13,599 nucleotides of DNA from Actinomycetota bacterium (GTDB lineage Bacteria; Actinomycetota; Actinomycetes; Streptosporangiales; Streptosporangiaceae), in assembly GCA_003140115.1 (NCBI GenBank), contig PLIQ01000488.1, forward strand, positions 1 through 13,599, in the 5' to 3' direction. Position numbers and translations under genes: made by a program. The notes beneath the pieces were generated by a model. It was not told where the DNA came from and did no database searches. It saw only the letters and a list, made by a program, of their open reading frames with translations. Within the stretch, counting starts at the first letter, position 1, and every line of letters begins with the position of its first letter. Positions 6,378-13,187 of this stretch are shown here, piece after piece.

Positions 6378-6827
6378 ATGTCGGACCTGAGACAAGTGTT
6401 CAATGATCTAATCCGTTTTGAGATCGAGCTGTGGACTGCGGTCGACGCCCGGCTGAAGAGGGAGTTCGGCCTGCCGTTGACGCACTTTGAGCCGATGTCG
6501 GTGATGGACCAGCTGCCCACCTGCCGGGTGTATGACATTGCCAGTGAGCTGGGCATTACCACGGGCGGAACGAGCAAGCTGGTGGACCGGATCGAGGCGG
6601 CCGGGCTCTGTCGGCGGCTGCCGAACCCGGAGGACCGGCGATCCTCGCTGCTGGAGCTGACCCCAGAGGGGCGGCGCCTGTTGGCCGCGGCCGGGGAGGC
6701 CTTCGATGACGAGCTAGAGTGCCGCCTCGGCGCGGCGGTGCCGGAGCGGACGCTGCGCCAGTTCGCCGCGACCCTGGCCCGCATCCGGGCGTCGGGCCAA
6801 CGCGGCGAGATGGAGCAGACCGGCTAG
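6378..6827 (+). CDS. MarR family transcriptional regulator
   Basis: The 149-residue protein has the MarR layout: an N-terminal dimerisation helix (about 1-30), then a winged helix with VYDIASELGITTGGTSKLVDR (51-71; the recognition helix is TTGGTSKLVDRIEAAG). The wing LCRRLPNPEDRRSSLLELTPEG (77-98) carries the conserved D-R-R. C-terminal dimer helices (99-140) end in a short Gln/Glu-rich tail. MarR dimers bind palindromic operators and release them on binding phenolic or lipophilic ligands or on oxidation; the only cysteines are C49, C78 and C115, and no ligand can be named. Start: ATG 6378 with SD AAAGGAG (6366-6372), 5-nt spacing; ATG 6363 has no SD. It is divergent from topoisomerase IB, and the motif at 6289 suits autoregulation. 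Confidence 0.93.
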   Translation: MSDLRQVFNDLIRFEIELWTAVDARLKREFGLPLTHFEPMSVMDQLPTCRVYDIASELGITTGGTSKLVDRIEAAGLCRRLPNPEDRRSSLLELTPEGRRLLAAAGEAFDDELECRLGAAVPERTLRQFAATLARIRASGQRGEMEQTG

Positions 6828-6834
6828 TTCCGCT

Positions 6835-6854
6835 CCCATAGAACTTGCTTCCCC
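6835..6854 (-). promoter_or_regulatory. Motif copy 3 (GGGGAAGCAAGTTCTATGGG)
   Basis: The minus strand reads GGAAGCAAGTTCTA, matching 13 of 14 positions of the copy upstream of marR. It starts 8 bp after the marR stop and lies about 180 bp upstream of the NB-ARC gene. With copy 1 it forms direct repeats that flank topoisomerase IB plus marR. Confidence 0.45.
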
Positions 6855-6863
6855 GCTAGGGGA
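6850..6863 (+). terminator. Short hairpin after marR
   Basis: TCCCC (6850-6854) pairs with GGGGA (6859-6863) around GCTA, followed by TTT. The stem is only 5 bp and overlaps motif copy 3, so this is a weak candidate for the marR terminator. Confidence 0.25.
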
Positions 6864-6881
6864 TTTGGAGGCTAGCGCTTC

Positions 6882-6923
6882 GCCGACGGCATGTCCCTGA
6901 CAGCCGACGGCAAGCCCCTGATA
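6882..6923 (+). repeat. Tandem 21-bp repeat, two adjacent copies
   Basis: GCCGACGGCATGTCCCTGAC (start of copy 1, 6882-6902) is followed without a gap by a second 21-bp unit (6903-6923), identical at 18 of 21 positions. Read from 6882 the units encode ADGMSLT and ADGKPLI, then PDQD and a stop (TGA 6936-6938); a stop at 6873-6875 closes the frame upstream. It may be a fragment of a lost gene's 3' end or a regulator site repeated at two helical turns upstream of the NB-ARC gene. No start with an SD was seen. Confidence 0.5.
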
Positions 6924-7033
6924 CCAGACCAGGACTGAAGCCGCGGCCGGTTGGCCAACGCGGACCACAATGCGGCTCGAGACGTGGCTCAGCGCATTTC
7001 CTGAGCGTGCTTTGAGGTCTAATCTGATCGTGA

Positions 7034-9358
7034 TTGCCTGCCCTTAGCGGAAACGAGGTAGTCACAATTCAGCCGCACCTGCCCGAAGAACCGAACAGCT
7101 TCATCGGTCGTGAGCGCGAACTCGATGAGCTGCGTCGGCTGGTGTATTCGACCCGTACGCTGACCTTGAGCGGGCCCGGTGGCATCGGGAAAACCAGGCT
7201 GGCACTGCGCCTGCTCGCCTCCATGGCGGCGGAGTTCCCCGACGGGGTCTGGTTCGTGGAGTTTGCCGACCTGCGGCAGCCGGACCTCGTCATCTCCCGC
7301 GTGGCGGCCGCGCTCGGTGTCAGCGAGGAGCCCGGCCGGCCGCTGCTCGAGACGCTGGCCGATGTCCTGCGGCGACGGCGGCTGCTGCTAGCCCTGGACA
7401 ACTGCGAGCACATGATCGACGCGTGCGCTCAGGTCGCCCGCCGGCTGCTGGCGAGCGCGCCGGGGCTGAGGTTGCTGATCACCAGCCGCGAGCCGTTGCG
7501 CGTGCCGGCCGAGACAGTGTGGCTGGTCCCGCCGCTGTCTGCGATGTCCGGAGCCACTAGCTACGGGGACGAAGGCTCGGATCATAGCGAGGCCATCCGC
7601 TTGTTCGCCGCCCGGGCCGCTGCATCCTGCCCGGGCTTCACCGTCGGCCCGGGTAATGTGCCGGCCGTCGCCGCGATCTGCCGGGCGCTGGATGGCTTGC
7701 CGCTGGCGATCGAGTTGGCGGCCGCGTGGGTCCGGGTCCTGTCGGTGGAGCAGATCTGTGCCCGCTTGGGTAACAGGTTCGCCCTTCTGACGGCGGGTGA
7801 CCGGTCCGCCTCGCCGCGTCAGCGCACCCTTCGCGCCACCATCGAGTGGAGCTACGCACTGCTCACCGGCCCCGAGCGGACGCTGTTCCAGCGGTTGTCG
7901 GTCCCCGCGGGGTGGTCACTGGAGATGGCTGAGCAGGTCTGCGCCGACGATGACATCCCGGCGGATAATGTGCTCGGCCTGGTCACCGCGTTGGTGGACA
8001 AGTCGCTGGTCGTGTTCGAGCCCGAGGTCCTGGGCCAGGCCCGCTACCGAATGCTCGACACCATCCGGGAGTACGCGGCGGCGCGCCTGGCCGAGACCGG
8101 GGAGTCGACGCGGCTCCAGCTCGCGCTCCGCGGTTACACGCTGCTGACCGCCGAACAGAAGCTCGCTATCGGGATGGCTCAGGTGCCGGTCCCGTGGTCG
8201 GATCGGGTCGACTGCTCCCGTCGCTATATCGTCGACGCGGACAACGTATCGCAGGTCCTGACCTGGTGCCTGGCCCATGACGACGCGGAGATCGGGCTGC
8301 GGATCTGCACCGCGGTCAGCCCGCGGTGGCTCGTCTGGGGCACCTTCGCCGAGGGCGCCGAATGGCTGGACGCCTTCCTGGACCTTGATGTACCGACTCC
8401 GGCGCAGGTCCGGGGGGCCGCCCTGGTAGCCCGGGCCCAGCTCGCCATGGCCAGCGAGCCCGCCGTGGCGGAAACTCTCGCCGAGGAAGGGCTGGCCCTG
8501 TGCCGCGACACGCACGAAGACTTCTGGACGGCGACCTCGCTGAACCTGCTCAGTGAGATCGCCCTGCAGACGGGGCGAGCGGACGAAGCATTGGCTCGCG
8601 CCGACCAGGCGTTGTCACTCGCCCGGGCCGCCGGTGACGGGTGGAATGAGGGTTATGCACTGGGCACCAAAGCCGCGATCGCGGCCCGGGCCGGGATGCT
8701 GGTCGAGGCTGAACAACTGGCCAGTACTTCGGTCAGCGTCATGCGGCACATCGACCAGCAGTGGGGGGTGGCCCGGGTCATGCTCGGCCTGGGCGACCTG
8801 GCTCGGCTCCGCCGTCATCCGGGCGAGGCGCACGACCGTTACGTGGAGGCGCTGGCCATCCTGGAGGAGATCGGCGCCCGGACCGAGATCGCACGTTGCC
8901 TGGCCGGCCTGGGCCGGGTGGCCATGGACCTCGGTGCGATTGAGCAAGCCAGGCGGCACCTCAGCAAGAGCATCGAGCTCAGCCAGGCGACCGGTACCCG
9001 GATCGGTATTGCACGTGGGCTCGAGGTCTTCGCGACGCTGGCGGTAAAGGAGAAGCAGCCCGAGCGGGCCGTACAGCTCGCCGCGGCCGCCGCGGCGTTG
9101 CGCGAGTCGGCCGGAGTGCCGCCGCTTTCGGCCGACCGTACCGAAAAGTACCTCGCTCCCGCTCGCCATCTGGGTGAATCCGTCGTTACCCGGCTGTGGG
9201 CCCAGGGCCTAGCGCTGCGCAGCGAAGCGGCAGTCGCGCTGGCGGTGGACGCGCCGCCGTCGAGACCCGCCGACAGCGAGACCCGCGCGCTGAGCGTCGT
9301 CGGGGATGGCGACGAAACGATCTCGCCGCCCAGTTCGCTCACCCGGCCGGATGACTAG
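7034..9358 (+). CDS. NB-ARC/TPR STAND ATPase regulator without HTH
   Basis: 774 residues. The STAND ATPase core has SFIGRERELDELRRLV (22-37), Walker A GPGGIGKT (47-54), Walker B LLLALDNCEH (117-126), sensor LLITSRE (147-153) and GLPLAIELAAAWVRVLS (about 228-244). A winged-helix part follows, with ATIEWSYALLTGPERTLFQRLSV and KSLVVFE, ending YRMLDTIREYAAARL. TPR-like helices run from about 455 to 700 (ADEALARADQALSLARAAGD; AHDRYVEALAILEEIGA). Close relatives (COG3903, LuxR/AfsR lineage) carry a C-terminal LuxR HTH after an EAVALA segment. Here AAVALA (732-737) is followed only by about 35 low-complexity residues, and there is no N-terminal SARP or HTH domain, so the protein cannot be shown to bind DNA itself. 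Start uncertain: TTG 7034 lacks an SD but follows a TAATCT (7020-7025) by 8 nt, so may be leaderless. A rare ATT at 7067 has GAGGT (7055-7059) 7 nt upstream and gives MQPHLPEEPNSF, close to typical N-termini. Confidence 0.9.
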   Translation: MPALSGNEVVTIQPHLPEEPNSFIGRERELDELRRLVYSTRTLTLSGPGGIGKTRLALRLLASMAAEFPDGVWFVEFADLRQPDLVISRVAAALGVSEEPGRPLLETLADVLRRRRLLLALDNCEHMIDACAQVARRLLASAPGLRLLITSREPLRVPAETVWLVPPLSAMSGATSYGDEGSDHSEAIRLFAARAAASCPGFTVGPGNVPAVAAICRALDGLPLAIELAAAWVRVLSVEQICARLGNRFALLTAGDRSASPRQRTLRATIEWSYALLTGPERTLFQRLSVPAGWSLEMAEQVCADDDIPADNVLGLVTALVDKSLVVFEPEVLGQARYRMLDTIREYAAARLAETGESTRLQLALRGYTLLTAEQKLAIGMAQVPVPWSDRVDCSRRYIVDADNVSQVLTWCLAHDDAEIGLRICTAVSPRWLVWGTFAEGAEWLDAFLDLDVPTPAQVRGAALVARAQLAMASEPAVAETLAEEGLALCRDTHEDFWTATSLNLLSEIALQTGRADEALARADQALSLARAAGDGWNEGYALGTKAAIAARAGMLVEAEQLASTSVSVMRHIDQQWGVARVMLGLGDLARLRRHPGEAHDRYVEALAILEEIGARTEIARCLAGLGRVAMDLGAIEQARRHLSKSIELSQATGTRIGIARGLEVFATLAVKEKQPERAVQLAAAAAALRESAGVPPLSADRTEKYLAPARHLGESVVTRLWAQGLALRSEAAVALAVDAPPSRPADSETRALSVVGDGDETISPPSSLTRPDD

Positions 9359-9398
9359 AGGAATTCGTCACGAGCCCTGGTCCTTTAAGGTGGACGAA

Positions 9399-9415
9399 GC
9401 CTCCGACGCGGAGGC
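9399..9415 (+). terminator. GC hairpin after the NB-ARC gene
   Basis: GCCTCCG (9399-9405) pairs perfectly with CGGAGGC (9409-9415) around a 3-nt loop, 40 bp after the NB-ARC stop and before the Grx-TrxR start at 9452. There is no T-tract. It could end the upstream transcript or shape the leader of the downstream one. Confidence 0.4.
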
Positions 9416-9451
9416 GGCCTGGGTCCAGGTGTTGGGGTTGGGGTTGGCGCG

Positions 9452-10675
9452 ATGATCTCTACGGACAAGCCGGTCATGACCGTGTACGGGGCTGCGTGGT
9501 GCCCGCACTGCAAGCGAGTCAAGAAGTTCCTGTCCGCGCACCGGGTCCGCTACACCAACGTCGACATCGACGCTCACCCCGAGGCCATCGAGAAGCTGAA
9601 AGAGCTGCAAGATGGCGGGCAGATCATCCCCACGGTGGTCTACCCGGACGGGACCCACGAGGTGAACCCGAGCAACGAGGCACTGGCCCGCCGTATCGGC
9701 CTCACCCTCCAGGCCGATCGGTCCGCCTACGACCTGGTCATCGTCGGGGGTGGCCCGGCCGGGCTGGCGGCCGCGATCTACGCCGCCCGGGAAGGTATCG
9801 ACGCGATCGTCGTCGACGCCAGCGCCCTCGGCGGCCAGGCTGGGATCAGCGACCGGATCGACAACTATCCGGGATTCCCCGATGGCATCTCCGGTAGCGA
9901 GCTGGCCGAACGGTTCGTGGCTCAGGTTCGCCGGTACGGAGTGGAGCTCGTCTCCGCGGTGTCGGTCACCGCCGTGAAGCACGATCACGAGGACCTGATC
10001 ACCACGCTGTCCTCCGGCCAGCAGCTCACCTCCCACGCGGTGATCGTGGCCACCGGCTCGACGTACCGGCGTCTCGACGTACCCGGCGAGGATGACCTCA
10101 TCGGCGCCGGCGTCCACTTCTGCGCCACCTGCGACGGGCCCTTCTACAAGGGCGCCGACGAGGTCGTGGTGATCGGCGGCGGCAACTCGGCATTGGAGGA
10201 GGGGCTGCACCTGTCCGAGTTCGCCAAGAAGGTCCGGGTGCTCTCCCACTCCGGCCTGACCGCATCGCCCCTGCTCCAGGAGCGGGTACGGTCCGACCCG
10301 CAGTTCGACATCCGCACCGGGGTCGATATCGTCGAGCTCGAAGGCGGGCGGGGCCGGTTCGCCGCCGTCGTGGCCCGCGACCGGGACAGCCAGGAGCTCC
10401 TGCGATTTCCGGCCGCCGCGGCCTTCGTGTTCATCGGGCTGAAGCCCAACGACGCGTTCCTGGGTGAGGCCGTCGAACGCGATGCCGGCGGATTCCTCGT
10501 CACCAGCCCCACCATGGAAACGTCCATGGCAGGGGTCTTCGCCGCCGGCGACGTCCGCTCGGGGTCGACCAAGCAGCTGGGGTCCGCGGTCGGTGACGGA
10601 ATCGCCGCCCTGCTCATGACGCGCCGGTACCTCGAAGTCCATCACCACAAGGCGGTCCCGCTAGTCGACGCCTGA
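9452..10675 (+). CDS. Glutaredoxin-thioredoxin reductase fusion
   Basis: 407 residues with two domains. Residues 6-84 are a glutaredoxin/mycoredoxin-like domain with active site WCPHC (C17, C20) and cis-Pro motif IIPTV (P60). Residues 92-395 are a low-Mr thioredoxin reductase: FAD-binding VGGGPAGLAAA (98-108), GGQAGISDRIDNYPGFP (127-143), redox CATC (C224, C227), NADPH-binding GGGNSALEEG (242-251) and the FAD-site AGDVRSGSTKQLGSAVGDG (365-383). Electrons would pass NADPH to FAD to C224/C227, then to the attached CPHC or to a separate partner. This makes a self-contained disulfide reductase, in the cytosol. In the better-known M. leprae fusion, thioredoxin is at the C-terminus; here the small domain is N-terminal. 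Start ATG 9452 follows GGGG (9440-9443) by 8 nt; an in-frame ATG at 9476 would cut the first strand. It is likely monocistronic or leads into the isochorismatase gene 39 bp downstream, which has its own promoter. Confidence 0.94.
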   Translation: MISTDKPVMTVYGAAWCPHCKRVKKFLSAHRVRYTNVDIDAHPEAIEKLKELQDGGQIIPTVVYPDGTHEVNPSNEALARRIGLTLQADRSAYDLVIVGGGPAGLAAAIYAAREGIDAIVVDASALGGQAGISDRIDNYPGFPDGISGSELAERFVAQVRRYGVELVSAVSVTAVKHDHEDLITTLSSGQQLTSHAVIVATGSTYRRLDVPGEDDLIGAGVHFCATCDGPFYKGADEVVVIGGGNSALEEGLHLSEFAKKVRVLSHSGLTASPLLQERVRSDPQFDIRTGVDIVELEGGRGRFAAVVARDRDSQELLRFPAAAAFVFIGLKPNDAFLGEAVERDAGGFLVTSPTMETSMAGVFAAGDVRSGSTKQLGSAVGDGIAALLMTRRYLEVHHHKAVPLVDA

Positions 10676-10701
10676 CGCTTCCCGGCCCCGCCGTCATGCA
10701 G

Positions 10702-10707
10702 TAGCGT
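10702..10707 (+). promoter_or_regulatory. -10 box of a leaderless promoter
   Basis: TAGCGT at 10702-10707 lies 7 nt before the GTG start at 10715, and there is no SD. The best -35 at 17 nt is poor (TTCCCG, 10679-10684). The geometry is the same as upstream of the DUF5996 gene at 1300-1305. Confidence 0.45.
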
Positions 10708-10714
10708 CGATGGC

Positions 10715-11248
10715 GTGCTGCTCACCGCCGCGAGTGCCGTTGTGCTCCTGATCGACCTGCAGGAGCGCCTCGTACCCGCCATCCACGACGGCGATGTCGT
10801 GGTGGCCCGGGCCGTCCGGCTGGCCGAGGCGGCCAAGCTACTGGACGTGCCGATCCGCGCGACCGAGCAGTACCCGGAAGGCTTGGGCTCGATCGTGCCG
10901 CAGCTGGCGGAGTACCCGGAGTCAGTCCTGGCCAAGACCGCATTCGCGGCGACGGCGGATCCGGGTTTCCACGCGCTGATGCCCGCCGGGGTGAGCGAGA
11001 TCGTCGTAGCCGGGTGCGAGGCGCATATCTGCGTGCTGCAGACGGTGCTCGCCTTGCTCCCGCACGGGCACCGCATAATGCTGGTCGCGGACGCGGTCGG
11101 TTCACGCGACCCGGCTGACCGCACCGCCGCGATCGACCGAGCCCGGCAGCACGGCGCGGAGATCGTGACCTCGGAGATGGTGCTGTTCGAGTGGCTCCGT
11201 GACTCGCAGCACCCCAAGTTCCGCGAGGTGCAGAAACTAATCAGGTGA
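10715..11248 (+). CDS. Isochorismatase-like cysteine hydrolase
   Basis: The 177-residue protein shows the catalytic triad of the isochorismatase-like superfamily: D14 in VVLLIDLQERL, K74 in VLAKTAF and the nucleophile C106 in VAGCEAHICVLQT. A second cysteine, C101, is in the same loop. The length and the motifs PIRATEQYPEGLGSIVPQL and VTSEMVLFEWL are closest to the YcaC/ISOC1-2 type of hydrolase, whose substrates are mostly unknown, rather than to true isochorismatases or nicotinamidases. It is cytosolic. The GTG start follows a leaderless-type -10. It is 39 bp downstream of the Grx-TrxR fusion, same strand; a shared redox or detoxification role is possible but not shown. Confidence 0.9.
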   Translation: MLLTAASAVVLLIDLQERLVPAIHDGDVVVARAVRLAEAAKLLDVPIRATEQYPEGLGSIVPQLAEYPESVLAKTAFAATADPGFHALMPAGVSEIVVAGCEAHICVLQTVLALLPHGHRIMLVADAVGSRDPADRTAAIDRARQHGAEIVTSEMVLFEWLRDSQHPKFREVQKLIR

Positions 11249-11334
11249 GCGGCGCCTCCATCTTTCACGCCTCTGCGACGCGCCGGCGGAGCTGCGCAAA
11301 AGCGAAGTTTCACGACTTCTCGCACCTGTCACCG

Positions 11335-11340
11335 TAGGGT
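11335..11340 (+). promoter_or_regulatory. Possible -10 box for the small coiled-coil gene
   Basis: TAGGGT lies 24 nt upstream of ATG 11365, with SD GGGAGG (11354-11359) in between. No convincing -35. The preceding 115 bp also hold an imperfect hairpin (11302-11308 with 11315-11323, two bases bulged) that might end the isochorismatase transcript. Confidence 0.25.
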
Positions 11341-11364
11341 CGGGGCAGCACCTCGGGAGGTTAC

Positions 11365-11622
11365 ATGGAAGCCGAGAAGTTCATCAGCAATGCCGCCACC
11401 GAGCTAGAGATGGTCGAAGCTCAATTGCGCGACGTTGAAGCCCGTGCCGTTGCGCTGCGAGCTCGCGGGGACGGGCTGCGATTCCTGATCCAGTACGGGC
11501 ACGAGGCGCTGGTTGTTGGCGCCAGTGCTACGGCCAGCACGCCATCGCTTATCGGCGCGCGCCGCGCCGGGCGCGCGACAGGCAAGACCGGCTTATCGCG
11601 GCGCGCAGGGCCGGGCCACTAG
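11365..11622 (+). CDS. Small coiled-coil protein with basic tail
   Basis: Not recognised. The 85-residue protein begins with a strong amphipathic, probably coiled-coil helix of about 45 residues (MEAEKFISNAATELEMVEAQ, then LRDVEARAVALRARGDGLRF). An Ala/Val/Thr-rich stretch follows, then a tail with many Arg, Lys and Gly residues (ARRAGRATGKTGLSRRAGPG). Start ATG 11365 has SD GGGAGG at 11354-11359, 5-nt spacing. The tail coding region contains an 8-bp GC hairpin (11556-11577). The stop codon TAG (11620-11622) shares CTAG with the stop of the convergent acyl-CoA ligase gene. A nucleic-acid-binding or scaffold role would fit the composition, but this is conjecture. Confidence 0.6.
   Translation: MEAEKFISNAATELEMVEAQLRDVEARAVALRARGDGLRFLIQYGHEALVVGASATASTPSLIGARRAGRATGKTGLSRRAGPGH
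11556..11577. terminator. Strong GC hairpin inside the 3' end of the small gene
   Basis: CGCGCGCC (11556-11563) pairs perfectly with GGCGCGCG (11570-11577) around 6 nt. As the two convergent genes leave no intergenic space, a terminator for the ligase transcript would have to lie here, inside the opposite gene. No T-tract, so the assignment is uncertain. Confidence 0.3.
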
Positions 11623-13187
11623 CTCAGGGCGCTGCGGACGATCTTGCCCACGTGGTTGCGGGGCAGGGCCGCCCGCTGGAACACCCGCTTGGGGCACTTG
11701 TACCCGGCCAGCCGCTCCCGGGCGTACGCGATGAGGGCGGCTTCGTCGAGCTCGTGCCCGTCCCGCATCACCACCCAGGCGGTGACCTGCTCACCCCACC
11801 GCTCGTCCGGGACACCGGTCACCGCCGCTTCGGCCACCGACGGATGCTCTTCGAGCACGATCTCCACCTCGCGCGGGTAGACGTTCAGCCCGCCGGTGAT
11901 GATCATCTCCTTGATCCGGCCGCGGATCCGCAGGTGCCCGGTAGCCGGGTCGACGGCCCCGATGTCACCGGTACGGAACCAGCCGTCCGCGGTGAAGGCC
12001 GCTTCGGTGGCACCCGGGTCGTGCCAGTAGCCGGCGAAGACCTGCGGTCCTCGCAGCTGGATCTCGCCGTCCGCGGCCGGCTCGACCTCGCCGCCGTCGC
12101 CCCGGATCCTGGCCAGCACGCCGGGCAGCGGCACGCCAACCGTGTCGCCGTGCCCGCCCTCGAGCGGGTTGGACACGTCGAGCCCGGTCTCGGTCGTGCC
12201 GTACCTGATCAGTGGCACGCGCCCGAGCGCCTCCGCCAGCCGTTGCGCAAGCGCGGGGTTCAGCGGGGCCGAGCCGCACACCGCCAGCCGCAAGCCCCGC
12301 AACGGGGCCAACGCGACGTCCGCCGACATCAGGGCCTGGTAGATGGTGGGCACCCCGAACAGCACGGTGGCGCCGGTGTCCCCGATCGTGCGGATCAGCT
12401 CGGCGGGAGAGAACCGGGACCGGATGTGGACCGTGCCGCCGGCGATCAGCGTCGCGTGCAGGCCGCTGAGGCCGTGCTGGTGGTACAGCGGCAGCGCGTG
12501 CGCCAGCACGTCGTGCGCGCTCCAGCGCCAGGCCGCCATCGCCGAACGGATCGAGGCGGCCAGCTGGCCGTGGGTCAGCGGAACGCCCTTGGGTCGCCCG
12601 GTGGTACCCGAGGTATAGGCGAGCACGGCGGTATCGTGCGGACCAGCCGCCATGCCCGAAGCCCGGTCTGCGCCTTCGGGCAGGTCTGCGACGCCGACCG
12701 TCGGCAGTGAACCCAGTCCGGACAGGACCCGGGCCGGCGAAGGGTCGGCGAAGGCCAGCACCGCGCCCGAATCGGCGACCAGATGACCGAGTTCGGCTGC
12801 GGTATAGCCCGGGTTAGCCAGCACGACCACCGCCCCGGCCCGGAGCGCTCCCAGGTAGCAGCGGATGAACCCGACGCTGGCGGCGGCCGCGAGCAGCACC
12901 CGGTCACCGGGCCGCACCCGGCGCGCGAGCCAGCCCGCCACCCGGGCCGATCCGTCGTCCAACTCGGCGTGGGTGACCGGCTCGCCGTCCACGGTGATCG
13001 CGATCCGGGCCGGCTCGGCGGCGGCCGACGCGGCGGCCAGCGCCGGGATCGTGTCGCCGTCCAGTCTGGCCGCGAACGACTCGACGTCACCCACCTGAGG
13101 CGCATGCTGCCGCCAGCCAGCCAGGCTCCAGTCCCGGTAACCGCTCCAGTCCTGGTGACCGCTCGAGGCCGGGTAACCGCTGGCCAA
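11619..13187 (-). CDS. Acyl-CoA synthetase (AMP-forming), MatB/ACSF3-like
   Basis: The enzyme activates a carboxylic acid with ATP to an acyl-AMP and transfers it to CoA. Of 522 residues, the ANL motifs are YTSGTTGRPKG (A3, 191-201), LPLYHQHGL (232-240), IRYGTTETG (A5, 327-335) and DGWFRTGD (A7, 401-408). IKEMIITGGLNVYPREVE (A8, 425-442) and PRNHVGK (A10, catalytic K515) follow. The A5 region (RYGTTETGLDVSNP) and the HxHGL motif resemble malonyl-CoA synthetases and ACSF3, so a small dicarboxylate substrate is possible; the substrate cannot be settled here. Start: TTG 13187 gives a repeat-rich N-terminus (SGHQDW, SGYRDW) overlapping the crotonase gene by about 100 bp. GTG 13094, which overlaps the crotonase TGA, gives 491 residues that still include the whole AMP domain and suits translational coupling. 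I consider either plausible. Confidence 0.92.
   Translation of the reverse strand: MASGYPASSGHQDWSGYRDWSLAGWRQHAPQVGDVESFAARLDGDTIPALAAASAAAEPARIAITVDGEPVTHAELDDGSARVAGWLARRVRPGDRVLLAAAASVGFIRCYLGALRAGAVVVLANPGYTAAELGHLVADSGAVLAFADPSPARVLSGLGSLPTVGVADLPEGADRASGMAAGPHDTAVLAYTSGTTGRPKGVPLTHGQLAASIRSAMAAWRWSAHDVLAHALPLYHQHGLSGLHATLIAGGTVHIRSRFSPAELIRTIGDTGATVLFGVPTIYQALMSADVALAPLRGLRLAVCGSAPLNPALAQRLAEALGRVPLIRYGTTETGLDVSNPLEGGHGDTVGVPLPGVLARIRGDGGEVEPAADGEIQLRGPQVFAGYWHDPGATEAAFTADGWFRTGDIGAVDPATGHLRIRGRIKEMIITGGLNVYPREVEIVLEEHPSVAEAAVTGVPDERWGEQVTAWVVMRDGHELDEAALIAYARERLAGYKCPKRVFQRAALPRNHVGKIVRSALS

Noticed and set aside
9368..10648. 426-codon minus-strand frame opposite the Grx-TrxR gene
   Set aside because: Long only because of GC-rich codons; no recognised domain, while the plus strand has intact FAD, NADPH and CxxC motifs.
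11302..11323. GCGAAGT ... ACTTCTCGC imperfect hairpin after the isochorismatase gene
   Set aside because: Two bulged bases and no T-tract; too weak for a separate terminator call.
11652..12710. 352-codon plus-strand frame opposite the acyl-CoA ligase
   Set aside because: Pro/Arg/Gly/His-rich shadow; the ligase motifs A3 to A10 are on the minus strand.
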